Below, piece after piece: positions 11,787 to 22,876 of a DNA stretch of 64,000 nucleotides (the stretch's first letter is position 1; every line of letters begins with the position of its first letter). The DNA is from Aquilaria yunnanensis (taxonomy: Eukaryota > Streptophyta > Magnoliopsida > Malvales > Thymelaeaceae), in the NCBI GenBank assembly GCA_039654915.1, contig CM077599.1, positions 4,652,501 through 4,716,500 on the forward strand, written 5' to 3'. The position numbers and the translations under genes are program-made. The notes under the pieces were generated by a model. That model was not told the origin of the DNA and made no database searches. It saw nothing but the letters and a program-made list of their open reading frames with translations.

Positions 11787-12646
11787 ATGGTTATCCGAGG
11801 CATTTCGTTGCATAGCATCACATTGCTTTGGATTCTTTCAGGTATTTCCATCGCTGTAGATGATTCTGTGGCCATGGCAAAGCTCGATGCATCCCTTCAT
11901 CCAGCTCCATTTTCTTGGTCGACCAACTCTTCCTCCTATTGTCAATGGCGTTACGTGAGTTGTGACATACATGGACGAGTTGCTTCGCTTGCTCTGCAGG
12001 AAGAAATGATAGTTTCGGGATATCTACCCCCGGAAATTGGGTCTCTCTCTCATCTACGAATCCTTTCCATCATAAATACCGGTGTTTCTGGTGTCATTCC
12101 TCGTCTGGATAACCTCACTTCCTTGGAACTCTCGACCTTAGTTGCAACGGCTTTACTCGCTGCGCACAGGGCTTCTTCCAAGGACTTCCTATCAGTTTGC
12201 AGGAGATAATCATAGGCGACAACCCTCTTTCTTCACGGACAATTCCAGTCGAGCTGGCTCGTTTGACAAACCTTTCGACATTTGATGCTCGGAATACGAG
12301 TCTAATGGGACGTATTCCTGATATTTTTGAGTCCTCTCCTTTAACTGACCTGGTGCTTTCTTTTAATAACTTGAGTGGTTATTTGCCTGACTCCATTGCA
12401 AAATCCAACATCCAGTTTTTGTATCTTAAAGATCAACAAGAAGGGCTATCTGATACCATTCAAGTGCTCTCAGGTATGAGTAGTTTGATACAAGTGCAAC
12501 GAGATGACATTCATTTTACTGGACACATTCCAGACTTATCTAATCTCCAGAGACTAGAACTCTTATCATTGGACAACAATCTACTTCCAGGCATTGTTCC
12601 TCGATCATTGGCTTCACCATATAGAGTATCATTTTCTAATACCTAA
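11787..12646 (+). pseudogene. TMK-type LRR receptor kinase gene fragment (frameshifted, truncated)
   Basis: The start shows a hydrophobic signal-like segment, then the LRR N-terminal cap 'WSTNSSSYCQWRYVSCD', followed by LRR units such as 'LPPEIGSLSHLRILSI'. The order and spacing match the extracellular part of TMK-family receptor-like kinases, which act in auxin and cell-wall signalling at the plasma membrane. A one-base frameshift near 12130-12140 moves the reading frame from the one opening at 11787 to the one carrying 'IIIGDNPLSSRTIPVELA'. The frame stops at 12646, after roughly eight LRRs. The rest of the ectodomain, the membrane segment and the kinase are absent, and a copia element starts about 20 bp downstream. 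It cannot give a receptor kinase. Confidence 0.8.
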
Positions 12647-12667
12647 TAAAAAGATCAAACTTGTAAT

Positions 12668-12870
12668 TGTTAAAGAGATTACGTCTCCTCCTACAACTGC
12701 TCTAAGTTCAAGCTAGTATAAGATAAGGGCTGTATCTATCTAGGATTTGTATTCCACTTACATGTTTATCTTGTACTCTACTTGTAATCCAAGGTATCAT
12801 ATACATCAATATATATGAGATACACCAACAATTGGTGATCTTAGATTTGGCCGAATATCTTCGTCTTTCA
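12668..12870 (+). mobile_element. 5' LTR of a deleted copia element
   Basis: The LTR is 203 bp with TG...CA ends (TGTTAAAG to CTTTCA). The following TGGTATCATAGC is a primer-binding site of the initiator tRNA-Met type. The 5 bp before it, GTAAT, match ATAAT after the 3' LTR at four of five positions, a likely target duplication. It has nine differences from the 3' LTR by eye, eight of them transitions. Confidence 0.9.
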
Positions 12871-13032
12871 TGGTATCATAGCAAGTTCAAAACTGCCCTA
12901 GCCATTGCCCAAAATAACCCACGTGATAAAGTTAAAGCGGCATACACGTGAGGGAGTGTGTTAAGTGGGAACATCTCACATGGCTTTAAAAATGGGTTAA
13001 GTCAATGCTTTATATAGTGATGAGGTCTCTCC
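12871..13032 (+). other. Internal leader with an unrelated LTR-like insert or junction
   Basis: After the primer-binding site comes a short leader. Near 12950 the sequence then shows 'gtgagggagtg' followed by 'tgttaagtgggaacatc', which looks like the polypurine tract and LTR start of a different copia element. Gag, protease and integrase are missing. Coding homology resumes only within reverse transcriptase at about 13033. Confidence 0.5.
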
Positions 13033-14210
13033 ACCTATTATCGAGGATGTTTATATGTGCCAACCACTAGGCTTTGTTGATTCACAAGTCCCTTCTTATG
13101 TTTGTCGACTTCACAAGGCCATTTATGGCTTGAAACAAGCTCCCAGGGTGTGGTTTTCTCAATTAACGTCGCGGCTCCTTGATTTTGGTTTTGTCTCATC
13201 CAATGCGGACTCCTCATTGTTCATTTTCAAACAAGGTGGTGTTACCCTTTATATGTTGATTTATGTTGATGATATTCTCCTTACAAGAAATTCCTCTTTG
13301 GCAATCAAGAAGCTTATCACCTCACTTCAACAACATTTTCAACTCAAAAATCTCGGTCCCTTGAGCCATTTCCTTGGGCTTGAAGCTCTCCATGATCAAC
13401 ACGGACTTATCTCGTCTCAACAAAAGTACATTTTGGACCTCCTGCCTCGCACTAATATGCTACATGGCAAGCCAATACTCACTCCTATGTCTCCTACTGA
13501 GAAGCTGTCTTGAACCAGTGGGGAGACATTCCTAGATGCCACTCTTTATCGAAGTACCGTTGAAGCATTCCAATATATCACTCTCACCCGACTTGATATC
13601 TCCTATGTTGTTAATAAAGGTTGTCAATTCATGCACGCTCTAACTCAGGTCCATTGGAAGGCCATAAAGCGTATACTTCGGTATCTCATTCATACTGTTA
13701 GACTTGGACTTCGAATACATAAGGATTCATCAACACTTCTCAGTGCCTTTTCTGATGCTGATTGGGCTGGCTGCCCCAATGACAGGCGTTCCATGAGTGA
13801 TTATGCTATCTTCCTTGGGTCTAATTTGGTTTCTTTGAGCTCACGAAAAGAAATGATTGTTTCTCGTTCTAGCACAAAGTCAGAATATAGAGCTCTTGCT
13901 AATGCTATTGTTGATTTGGTTTGGGTTCAAACCTTGCTTTCGGAACTTGGCGTTTTCCTGCCAAAACCACCAATATTATGGTGTGACAACATTGGTGCAA
14001 CCTACCTCACGGCCAATCCAGTTTTTCACGCTCGAACCAAACATATTGAAGTCGACTTCCATTTTGTTCGAGAAAAGGCTGCACGCAAAGATCTTGATGT
14101 CAGGTTTATTTCCACAAAAGATCAGGTGGGAGATATTCTTACCAAGCCCTTGGCTGCTCGACCATTTCAAATTCTTCGAGACAATCTCAATGTACATTCT
14201 CGCCCCTTGA
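13033..14210 (+). pseudogene. Ty1/copia pol remnant: end of reverse transcriptase plus RNase H
   Basis: The translation contains copia reverse transcriptase motifs in order: 'LHKAIYGLKQAPRVWF', the catalytic YVDD box within 'LMLIYVDDILL', and 'FLGLE'. It continues into the copia-type RNase H region with 'SDADWAGCPNDRRSMS', 'SRSSTKSEYRALA', 'CDNIGATYL' and 'TKHIEVDFHFVRE'. An in-frame TGA at 13511 splits it into 13055-13513 and 13631-14272 in the same frame. Everything N-terminal to mid reverse transcriptase is deleted, so the element is dead. The nearby plus and minus open frames at 13857-14210 and 13976-14197 are shadows. Confidence 0.9.
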
Positions 14211-14223
14211 GATTGAGGGGGCG

Positions 14224-14426
14224 TGTTAAAGAGATTACGTCTCTTCCTACAACTGCTCTAAGTTCTAGCTAGTATAAGATAAGGGTTGTACCTATCTAGG
14301 ATTTGTATTCCACTTACATGTTTATCTTGTACTCTACTTGTAATCCAAGATATCATATACATCAATGTATATGAGATACACCAACAATTAGTGATCTCAG
14401 ATTTGGCCAAATATCTTCGTCTTTCA
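14224..14426 (+). mobile_element. 3' LTR of the deleted copia element
   Basis: It has the same 203-bp length as the 5' LTR and about 95.6% identity by eye count. It is preceded by the polypurine tract TTGAGATTGAGGGGGCG. The two LTRs and the ATAAT repeat outside show a single insertion event just 3' of the LRR fragment. Confidence 0.9.
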
Positions 14427-14431
14427 ATAAT

Positions 14432-16492
14432 CATCCCTAAAGCTCTCCCAAAAGAAAAAAAGAAAAGGGCAACCCTTCAAGGTAGTCTTTTAGAATTTGA
14501 TCACTGTCGCTTAAAGTCATTGAACTTTCTTTTCACCCAATCGGATCCTGTTTCCAAATATTCAATCCCAAGCTTGTTTATCGATTACCAAATTTAGATC
14601 ATTGGATGCCCAAAAAACTAGTAGCAATAGTAGTATTTGTCCGGTGGAGAAGTCAAGCAACAATCGAAGGAGCGGGACCAACGAAGCTTGGGGCACCGAC
14701 TGCATTGATTGTCATTGCCAGCATCCACCTCAGCATCCATCGTCATTGGAATCAAGATTGATGTGCGTTGTCATAGTGCCATCGTCGATTAAGGTAGATT
14801 AATGGATGGTCGAGGTAGCGAGATTTGGAATTGGGAAAGTTACGGGAGTGGGAAATTTATAAATTGAGAGATGACTTGCAGATGCAATAACAATAGGTAT
14901 TTGGGCATTTGGGGGATTTAGAAATTAAGAAATCAAAGACCCAAGCCTAGGTCCACCATATTAGAGGCCTTTTAGGCTCAATTTATTATAGGGCCAGACA
15001 ATAGTAGACTTGGGCTCGAGCTCTTAATTTCTAAAGCTCAATTTTAGACTTGAACTTTATAGGTCTAAGTCGAAAATGCTTAACTCAAGCTTGAGCTCGG
15101 GCTACCGGATAAAAGTTCTGCTCATTTACACCTACTTATAGCTTGTCCCAACAAATTGAAGCAGCTATAGCTATATATATGGTCCTTTTATGAGTGCATT
15201 TTGTACTTTTGTGCTTAACACTTTTTCTTATTAATTTTCGTTACTTCATATATATGTTGCTTCACTCTTCTGCTTTTCGTTTAACCACTCCTCACTTCTA
15301 AATGCATTATTTTGTTGTGCTTGGCCAGTAAAACAGTGCCGCAAAAGAACCCCCATAGGTAAAGCAAATGTTTTAGGAGTAACACTATATTTTACACCAT
15401 ACAGACACTTAGAAGTGAGCTAAATATAGTCAAGGTCCTTTAGAATTCGTGTGGCAAATCCCTTTATCATTTAATTTTAGGATGATCCTCTCTCATCAAT
15501 ATTATTGTAATAGACTGTATTAAATTATGTGTTAAAAAAACATAATTAAACACAATAATAAAATATTTGATCGCTGGCTTTAATTTCTATTATCTTGCTT
15601 TCATGCGTGTTTGAGTTGGGGATTACATTGTTAATGACACCTTTCAGAGTACGTATTCAAATTTAAATTAAGTATGTAGAATTTGTACAAATTTACGTGA
15701 GAAAATTAATTAAATTTCTAAGCTTTTATTTAAAAAAAAAAAAAAAAGAGGATGAGATAAATTTATAGAAGGAATAGTTTGATGAGTTTTCTTTTGGGTT
15801 TCAAGTTTGAAGAAATTATTTGTGCTGGTAGCGCGCACTTAATATATATATAGAAGTTTGGTAATTGAATAATTGAGTGGTGGCGAGTCGCGGTCGCCAG
15901 CATGGAAAAATCTTTGAAACGGAATATTGAGAGATAGAGAGCTGTGGCTTTTGTTTGTTCCTGGTGAGACCACAAACAATGGAATTGGCGCTTTCTGGGT
16001 AAATTATTCTCCAACATATCACGTGACCAGTCAACTTATAAAGCTTTGATGCTTTAATTTCTTTCGCCCATTTCCACGACATCAACTCTTATGCTACAAC
16101 TTTTGTTAATTAAACTTTAGTCGCCTTTTGTATGTACATACACATACTTATAGTAAGAGGCAAACCAGGAAATGATTCTATTTTTTTATTTTCGCGCAAC
16201 AAGTAACAAAATCTCAACCTTAATAACGCGCACAACTTTCGTCAGGTTTAATTAGTGTACCTGCCAATTGCAATGCCATGGAATGATAAAGGAGTTAGAG
16301 AATAATACCATTGCACGTACAAGAAGGAAACAAAGAAAATAAAAAAAAAACTAACACCAAATTTGTTCTAATTTAAATTAATTTAATCTTTATTTTTATA
16401 TTTTTAATTCAAAACAAATTTCATTTAATAGACAATATTATGTAGATCTAACAATTCATTTAAAATACAACATCATAGTCTTATTAAAATTT
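14432..16492. other. Intergenic DNA, no gene supported
   Basis: The segment 14950-15125 has GAGCTC-type motifs like those of the hAT MITE at 1749 and may be one arm of a decayed copy. A poly(A) run lies at 15731-15747. The minus-strand open frames near 15763-16085 overlap each other and show no domain. Confidence 0.5.
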
Positions 16493-17357
16493 GGCTTAAA
16501 TGCTTATTGCTCTCCTGAACTATAGTAACTCGGGCAGTTTGCCCCCTAACTATAAGGTGAATCAATTTGAACCATAAACTTTGATGAGTTGGTCAATTCA
16601 AGTCCTGAACTTTGATGAATCGTTTTCTTTAGTCCTTAACTTAGCGTAATCCTCATAGCATCCATCTTTAATGGAGTAGCTGCCTCCGCTGCCCCATCTC
16701 TGCCCTCCACAACCTTTCCGGCCTCTCCTTCACCTTCCTATTCTCCCACCTCCGCCATCGAAGTAGCCCCCTCTACCCTCGGCCCCACCTCTACCCTCCA
16801 ACGCCTACACCACTCATTTGACAGTCGTTGTCAAGTACTTCGCTGACAACCTTCGAGAGCTTCTGCGTCCCTCGCACATGCCCCATTCCCAACCCATTCT
16901 CCAAGCTCCAATCTGTCTGTGTGAGGGTTCTTATCAGGTTTAACGGAGATAATTGACAACTTTAATGAACCCAGAAAGAGTAGCAATTGTTGCGGCTAGG
17001 ATGCAATGATGGAAGAGAAGTGGTGACAATGACGAATTTTGGCTCAAAATCAATTAAATTAATTGATTTGGCACTCAATTTCGTTGATTTCTTCTTCAAT
17101 TGTTGCTTGAATGATAATCACGATGATTAACCAATGACTATGGTGAACCAAGAAGGAGCAGATATGGAGGCTCTCTGGTGCTCCGGTTGTCTTTCTAATA
17201 GCATCTTTGTCACATGCGCCTATGTGAGCGCATAAGTGAGTTAAGGGACCAAACTAGTTGATTTTCAAAACTTAGGGCTTGAGTTGATCCATTTTATAGT
17301 TCAAGGGGCAAACTGTTCGAGTCACCATAGTTTAGAAGAGTAATTGGCAGTTATGCC
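16493..17357. mobile_element. Mutator-like MITE with GC-rich core
   Basis: The 9-bp target duplication TTAAAATTT at 16484-16492 and 17358-17366 is perfect. Terminal inverted repeats of about 100 bp (for example 'cgggcagtttgccccctaac' and, at the other end inverted, 'cgaacagtttgccccttgaa') enclose the element. A 9-bp duplication plus long inverted repeats indicates the Mutator superfamily. The 865-bp element has no transposase. Its core at about 16670-16920 is rich in C and T with proline/serine-like codons and is unlike the AT-rich arms, as in elements that have picked up host DNA. Confidence 0.85.
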
Positions 17358-17366
17358 TTAAAATTT

Positions 17367-18101
17367 TATAAATTTTTCCTTTTTAATCCCTTAGAAAAAA
17401 TTCATAAAAATTTAGTAACATCATAAAAATATAGTTTCAAATATATTGTTGTACATACATAATATTAACTTTCTAATAAAATTGATTCCAAATAAAAAAG
17501 ATGTAAAAATAAAAATAAATTATTTTAAATTAAAAACAAATTGGTCTAAAAATGCAACATGTAAAAAGATTTCATTTTGATACATGTATGGTTTATATCC
17601 GAATCTATTAATAGATATGAAAGCAGGATAATTGGCACAATAGTCTTTACACATTTTACATAATTTTAAAATAATTCCTGGAGATGACACATGTTATTCT
17701 GAAATGCTAATATGCCAACACGTGGCGATTTCCTATATTACCCCTAAAATAATACACATGTAAGCAGTGAATTGGCTGCCTTTTTTACTGTAGCCTAAAT
17801 ACTTAAATTTTTCTGTCCACGAAACTAACTATGAATTGTACACTTGGACATAATTCCCATCAAGTTTAACTACTTTTTTTTATTTTCACTTAACTATCCA
17901 CAGTTTCTTTCGCCACTACCCACTAACTTATTAAACGTGCAGAGACAGTTACTAATTCTGTGCAGTTACACACGCATTTACAGCCCATGATCCAGCACAA
18001 ATTTAACTGTTTCATACACAACAAGTATAAATTCTATACATTTTACAGCTACACATTTCCGTGTATTTTCGTTCCCATTGGATTTCACTATAACCACGTT
18101 C
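17367..18101. other. AT-rich intergenic DNA
   Basis: No gene is supported. Phrases such as 'ataattggcacaatagtc' and 'acccctaaaata' resemble ends of the MITE types found elsewhere in the window, without a visible partner. Confidence 0.4.
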
Positions 18102-18205
18102 TCAGGCACATTCCTTCTGCTTTCTGAAGCAGTGAGCAGCAGAACACTCAGGCCGGCACATTCCTTCTGCTTTTTGAAGCAGTGAGCAGCAGAACACTCT
18201 GGCCG
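18102..18205. repeat. 50-bp tandem duplication
   Basis: Two head-to-tail copies of about 50 bp share 'ggcacattccttctgcttt' and 'gaagcagtgagcagcagaa' with very few differences, so the duplication is recent. Confidence 0.85.
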
Positions 18206-18287
18206 TCATCATTTGTCCCTCAATATCATTCAATCAACAAGCTGTGAGCAACAACCAACGTTCAGATTGGAGGAAAAATTTCACCTG

Positions 18288-18925
18288 CAGGAGTTGTTGG
18301 TTATACAATTACTCATTTCTTATATGTCATACAATGGTTACACTATCCACTAACATATTAACTTCTTTATTCAAATAACAGGGACAAATAAGGAGGGTAC
18401 ATTCGCAGTAAAGAAAATAGAAACTATTAACTTAGGTTGTGATGTAATTAACAGTCTTACATTCTCTATTTTTCCAGCATATGACCGAAGGTTCCATTAT
18501 CCGCTAACGAATTAGTTATTTCTTAAAATAACAGGGAAAAATCAAGAAGGGCACATTCACAGCAAAGAAACATCTTTTCTGAATTAATATAAACAGTAAG
18601 TTCAGCTGCAGGAGTTGTTGGTTCTACAATTTTCATTTCTTATATGTCGTACAATGGTTACACTATCCACTAACATATTACTTCTTTATTCAAATAACAG
18701 GGACAAATAAGGAGGGCACATTCGCAGTAGAAAAAATAGAAACTATCAACTTAGGTTGAAATGTTATTAACAGTCTTACATTCTCTATTTTTCCAGCATA
18801 TGATTGAAGGTTATTATCCACTAACAAATTAGTTATTTCTTCAAATAACAGGAACAAATCAAGAAAGGCACATTCACAGCAAAGAAACATCTTTTCTGAA
18901 TTAATATAAACAGTAAGTTAAAGAA
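18288..18925. repeat. ~321-bp tandem duplication with internal half-repeats
   Basis: Copy 1 starts at 18288 and copy 2 at 18609, both with 'caggagttgttggtt' and the same downstream order. Inside each copy the word 'aataacagggacaaat' plus 'acattc.cag' recurs after about 160 bp, so the present array comes from two rounds of duplication. It is non-coding. Confidence 0.85.
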
Positions 18926-19442
18926 TAAGTTGTGATTTTTTTTTATCCCAGAAGCAGTGCAGTATTTGTTGTTATTGACAATCTTATGTTATGTATTTTC
19001 CAGCAGATCACTAAACCAGTTCAGGTCAAGAATTTCAGTTAGTGGGAACAAGGGATTTATATGACAAATCAGGTTCTTTGTTTTCTCTATTGCCATTGAT
19101 GCATGTTTTCTTGTCTTCTCATGTATGCTACTTGATATATGCGCTCATGTATGCTGGTTGATATATGCAATGGTTATTTACAATACTAGCAAACATCATA
19201 GAGTCGTTTCATATAATAACATTTTCTAGAGGGTTTTATGTTCGAAGGTCTATTGTGTTTCCTCAGGTTCTATATAGTCAATCCTCAAATTTGTTGAACT
19301 AAATTAGTCATTTTCTCCAAATATTTCCTTCCCCATTAAGTTGCACAGGTTTTTGACACCCAATTGCTCAAAAATTTTCTATTTAACAATCCAACCCTTT
19401 TAACACCAACAATTCATTTTCCAGCTATAATTTCCGGCTATA

Positions 19443-19981
19443 ATGGATGTCATAGAGGTTGTCTCCATTCCATTTGTGAAATCACTTGACCATATTTGTG
19501 AGAATCTTAGGAAGACTAAGCCTACTTACACTACTGTGGCTGAGGGGGGGGGAAGATAAGGTGCTTCGTTCAAATTGAACTAGATCAGTCTGATGGGGGG
19601 GAGAGAAACTTTCTGAAAGTGGAGGGATCAATGGCTAGGAAGCTGGACACTGCAATGGAGTCCGCAGCAAAGGCCGGGATTAAATGCCTTCAGTTATTCA
19701 AGAACTATTACATCCATGATGTAAATTTTGATGATTATGTTGAGGTTAAGGAGCGACTCACACAGTTGGAAGGGGAGAATGAAGGACTCAACTATGAGTT
19801 ACAATTGGTGAGGTACAACCAGACGTGCATGAGAAATGTCTATCTTGACCAGATTCGGGAGTTGGAGGAAAAGGTTACTGATCTCAAAGAGAAGTTATCT
19901 TCTTATGAAGGGTCTAATGACACACCCATTGATAGTGACCCATCAGAGGATGGGTCTCATTCTACTGGCTTTTTTAACTAG
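19443..19981 (+). pseudogene. Unrecognised coiled-coil gene with a frameshift in a G run
   Basis: An ATG at 19443 opens a frame starting 'MDVIEVVSIPFVKSLD'. At a run of nine G (about 19544-19552) this frame meets a stop, while a second frame, open from just after the run, continues for about 140 codons to the TAG at 19979. The joined product would be about 180 aa. The second part reads 'FVQIELDQSDGG', then 'ARKLDTAMESAAKAGIKCL', then a charged heptad-like stretch ('ERLTQLEGENEGLNYELQL', 'IRELEEKVTDLKEKL') typical of a coiled coil, then an acidic tail. The first part faintly resembles the end of a double-stranded-RNA-binding fold, which is only an inference. The gene lies among tandem repeats and its last codons fall in a repeated unit. 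A one-base homopolymer change, real or a sequencing error, would explain the break. Confidence 0.5.
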
Positions 19982-20790
19982 GGGTTATTAAGTAGTTAAG
20001 CTTTCCTCTTAAGATCGTGATTAGTGAATGACTTATTCACTTTTATATGCTTTCAGGACAGTGTTTTATTACTATGTTACCTGCTTTGTTAATTGTTAAC
20101 TACTGTCACTTTTTTCCTTTCCTACAAAGTTACAAAACCTAGAACCACATTCCATGTTAGCTTCAGCCTTTAATTTTATTTACGCAAATTTTGTTTTTTT
20201 ACTCAGAACTGGTTTTCACACTCAAACTCCCATACAAACTCTTATTCTTTCAAAACCAGTGACAGGCATGCAAATCATTCATCCAGACAAAATAATACTT
20301 GATTTTTCATTAAAATGTATCAAATACTTATTTTCTCATTATTTCTGTTCCCACTACTGGCTTTTTAAACTAGGGGCTATTAAGTAGTTAAGCTTTCCTC
20401 TTAGGACCGTGATTATTGAATGAGTTATTCACTTTTCTATGTTTTCAGGACAATGTTTTATTACTATGTTACCTACTTTGTTAATTGTTAACTATCATTT
20501 TTTAGCTTCAGCATTACTAGTTTATCTATTCTATTAAGTACTATTTTAGCTTCAGCATTTAAGTTTATCTATGCAAATATTGATTTTTATCCATTACTGG
20601 TTTTCACACTCTAACTCCCATACAGACGCTTAATTCTTTCAAAACCAGTGACAGACATGCAAATCATTCATCCAGACAAAGTAACAAATCATTCATCTAG
20701 ACAAAATAATACTTCATTTTTTATTAAAACGTATCAAATACTTATCTTTTCGTGCATTTTCTGTCCCCACTACCAATCTTCTTTCATCAA
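19976..20790. repeat. ~392-bp tandem duplication
   Basis: Copy 1 starts at 19976 and copy 2 at 20368, both with 'ttaagtagttaagctttcct', and later both carry 'tttcaaaaccagtgacag' and 'catgcaaatcattcatcc'. The unit starts at the 3' end of the coiled-coil reading frame. It is non-coding. Confidence 0.85.
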
Positions 20791-22298
20791 ATCCCTTCAT
20801 TTTGTTCACAAAACAAGTCATATACTAAAAAAAAATGCCCTCAATAGAAGCAAGTAATTAATACAAACAAATATAGGGAAAAAAGGGGAGAAAAGGCAGA
20901 TGACCTATTTACCTTGTCTGAACCAACCCCACCATCTACGCCGGCATGTGGTGATCACGCGCCGACCAGTTAGCTGAAGAAGCACCACCGTTCGGATCGT
21001 GACGGAAAGCTTCGCTAGAAAAGACATTTTTAGAATGGAAGGTATCTAGATAACTAAGAAGGAACGTAGGAAAGAAAAATTAAACTTAGGGTTCATCAAA
21101 GTATCAAACATTTTTTTAACAACTTTTCATTTTTCATCAAATCAGGTGGGCTAAGGTTAGGAAGGAGAGAAAAATAATCAAAACCCCTACTGATCTATTG
21201 TTTTATACGAAAAATACATGGCCTGATTGTTTGAAACCCGATCTAGACAAAACCGGAAGTCTTTTACGAAAAACTGTTTCAGGCAAAGTGAAAGACAAGG
21301 TCGAATCTAAGAAAAACGGTGTCACATGTTGCAAAAATTGGAAAAAAAAAATTCAGAGAGAATGTAGAGCTGTCGGCGGAGAGAAAGAGAAAGAGAAGAG
21401 GGCTCAAATGACCCGTTCGGATATTTTTGCTATTTATCTAGAAAAATAACAACAAAGTCCCTGTTCTTCGTTTCGATTGTCACCACACCCCCTCATATTC
21501 TTATATGCTTCTATATAATCCCCAACCTTATCCAACTTACATTTTAGGCACTCTTTACTCCTTAGTCCTTTTATATTTTAGTCATGTACTGGGCTTAGCG
21601 ATTTTTACTCATTCCGTCCTTTTTAGTCCATTATGAAGCCTATAGGATTTTAAACTACACTCTTTTAGTATCTGATCGTTATTATATTGTTTATGGTAAA
21701 TTATTATATTATTTTTTAATTTTATTATGTTATTTTTTATTAACAAATGTTGTAACTATATTTCAAACCAACAATATCTATTGCTTACTTTATTCATCAT
21801 CTTCCACAAGTGTGTTTTAATATTTTAATTTTTACATATCTATAAGTGGGGGAAAAAACTAATTTATTTCATTTTTCATTTTCATCATTAATTTTATTTT
21901 TTCCTTTTGGAATATAATTAATTATTAGTACCTTTGTATTCTGTCAATACGTTAACCTCAACTAGGAACTACCACTTTAGTTTCTTTATGAACATGAGTT
22001 TTTCTTCTTCCTGATCTTATGTTTTAAATTTTAAGTGAAATAAACTTTTATTAAGAAACATTGTATTTCCATTAACCAAATCAATTATGTAAATTTATGT
22101 TCTTTTATATACATCCCTCGCTTATATAAATAACCAAAACTTTTATATATGTTGTCATTAATTAAAGTTTAGTAATGTTATTTTAAGATAATGAATAAAT
22201 TTGAAGTACACATATTCAACCTGCCATTAAATATTGTCTTCCTACAACTTTAAACCAATGTTTATGTCACTTTTATATTGAACTTGAAATTGCTTCAG
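20791..22298. other. Intergenic DNA
   Basis: A GC-richer patch lies at 20920-21010. The open frame 21198-21449 begins at TTG, is lysine-rich and has no domain. No gene is supported. Confidence 0.4.
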
Positions 22299-22642
22299 CT
22301 TTATAAGGAGGAAGATGAGACGTACTTACATTTATTACTACAAAATATAACAAAATCTTATGTTTTAAACATAATTTCCATCAGGTTGAAATTAAAGGAT
22401 TCCGTTTCACCATCTACAGCTCGAGCTACTAATGCTGATGTCTTATATCAGATTATTGCAGCCCATGACTGGTATGTCTTACCTTACATCACATCTTTAT
22501 TTACTTTGCCCCATGCATTCATACTCTTCTTACACTTCAGTTGAACAGCAACATTGTTCCCAATGTTACTCACACTTCTAATGGTCACAGGATCGAATTA
22601 GTAGAAATCTTTGACGTTGCTGCAGAGTTTCCGAAAATATAA
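22299..22642 (+). CDS. Possible three 3'-terminal exons of an unrecognised gene
   Basis: Three short segments join in frame through GT-AG introns: 22299-22321, 22385-22471 and 22591-22642, ending at TAA. The acceptors are 'ttgcttcag', 'tttccatcag' and 'ggtcacag'; the donors are 'gtactt' and 'gtatgt'. The joined peptide ends 'ATNADVLYQIIAAHDW' followed by 'IELVEIFDVAAEFPKI'. Phases agree at both joins, which is the main support. Upstream exons were not found and no family is recognised, so this may be a gene fragment or chance. Confidence 0.3.
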
Positions 22643-22835
22643 GATCCTTATATAATATGACTTTCTTCCCCAATCAATACAAATGTACAACATATCGCTA
22701 TGTACTTCTGTGTTCATGTGAAATATTAAATATTCCTTGCGCCTTATAATCATATCAGACGCTCTTGTATGAGCAAATTCCCTGTCCATTAGACGGATTA
22801 TCTCCTACGCCTTTAATGTTGTCTGACAATGGACA

Positions 22836-22836
<1 letters not shown>

Positions 22837-22876
<40 letters not shown>
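22837..22876. repeat. (ATT)n microsatellite
   Basis: About thirteen consecutive ATT units without interruption. Confidence 0.95.

Noticed and set aside
21198..21449. Lysine-rich 83-codon frame as a gene
   Set aside because: It starts at TTG, has no domain and no splice partner in frame.
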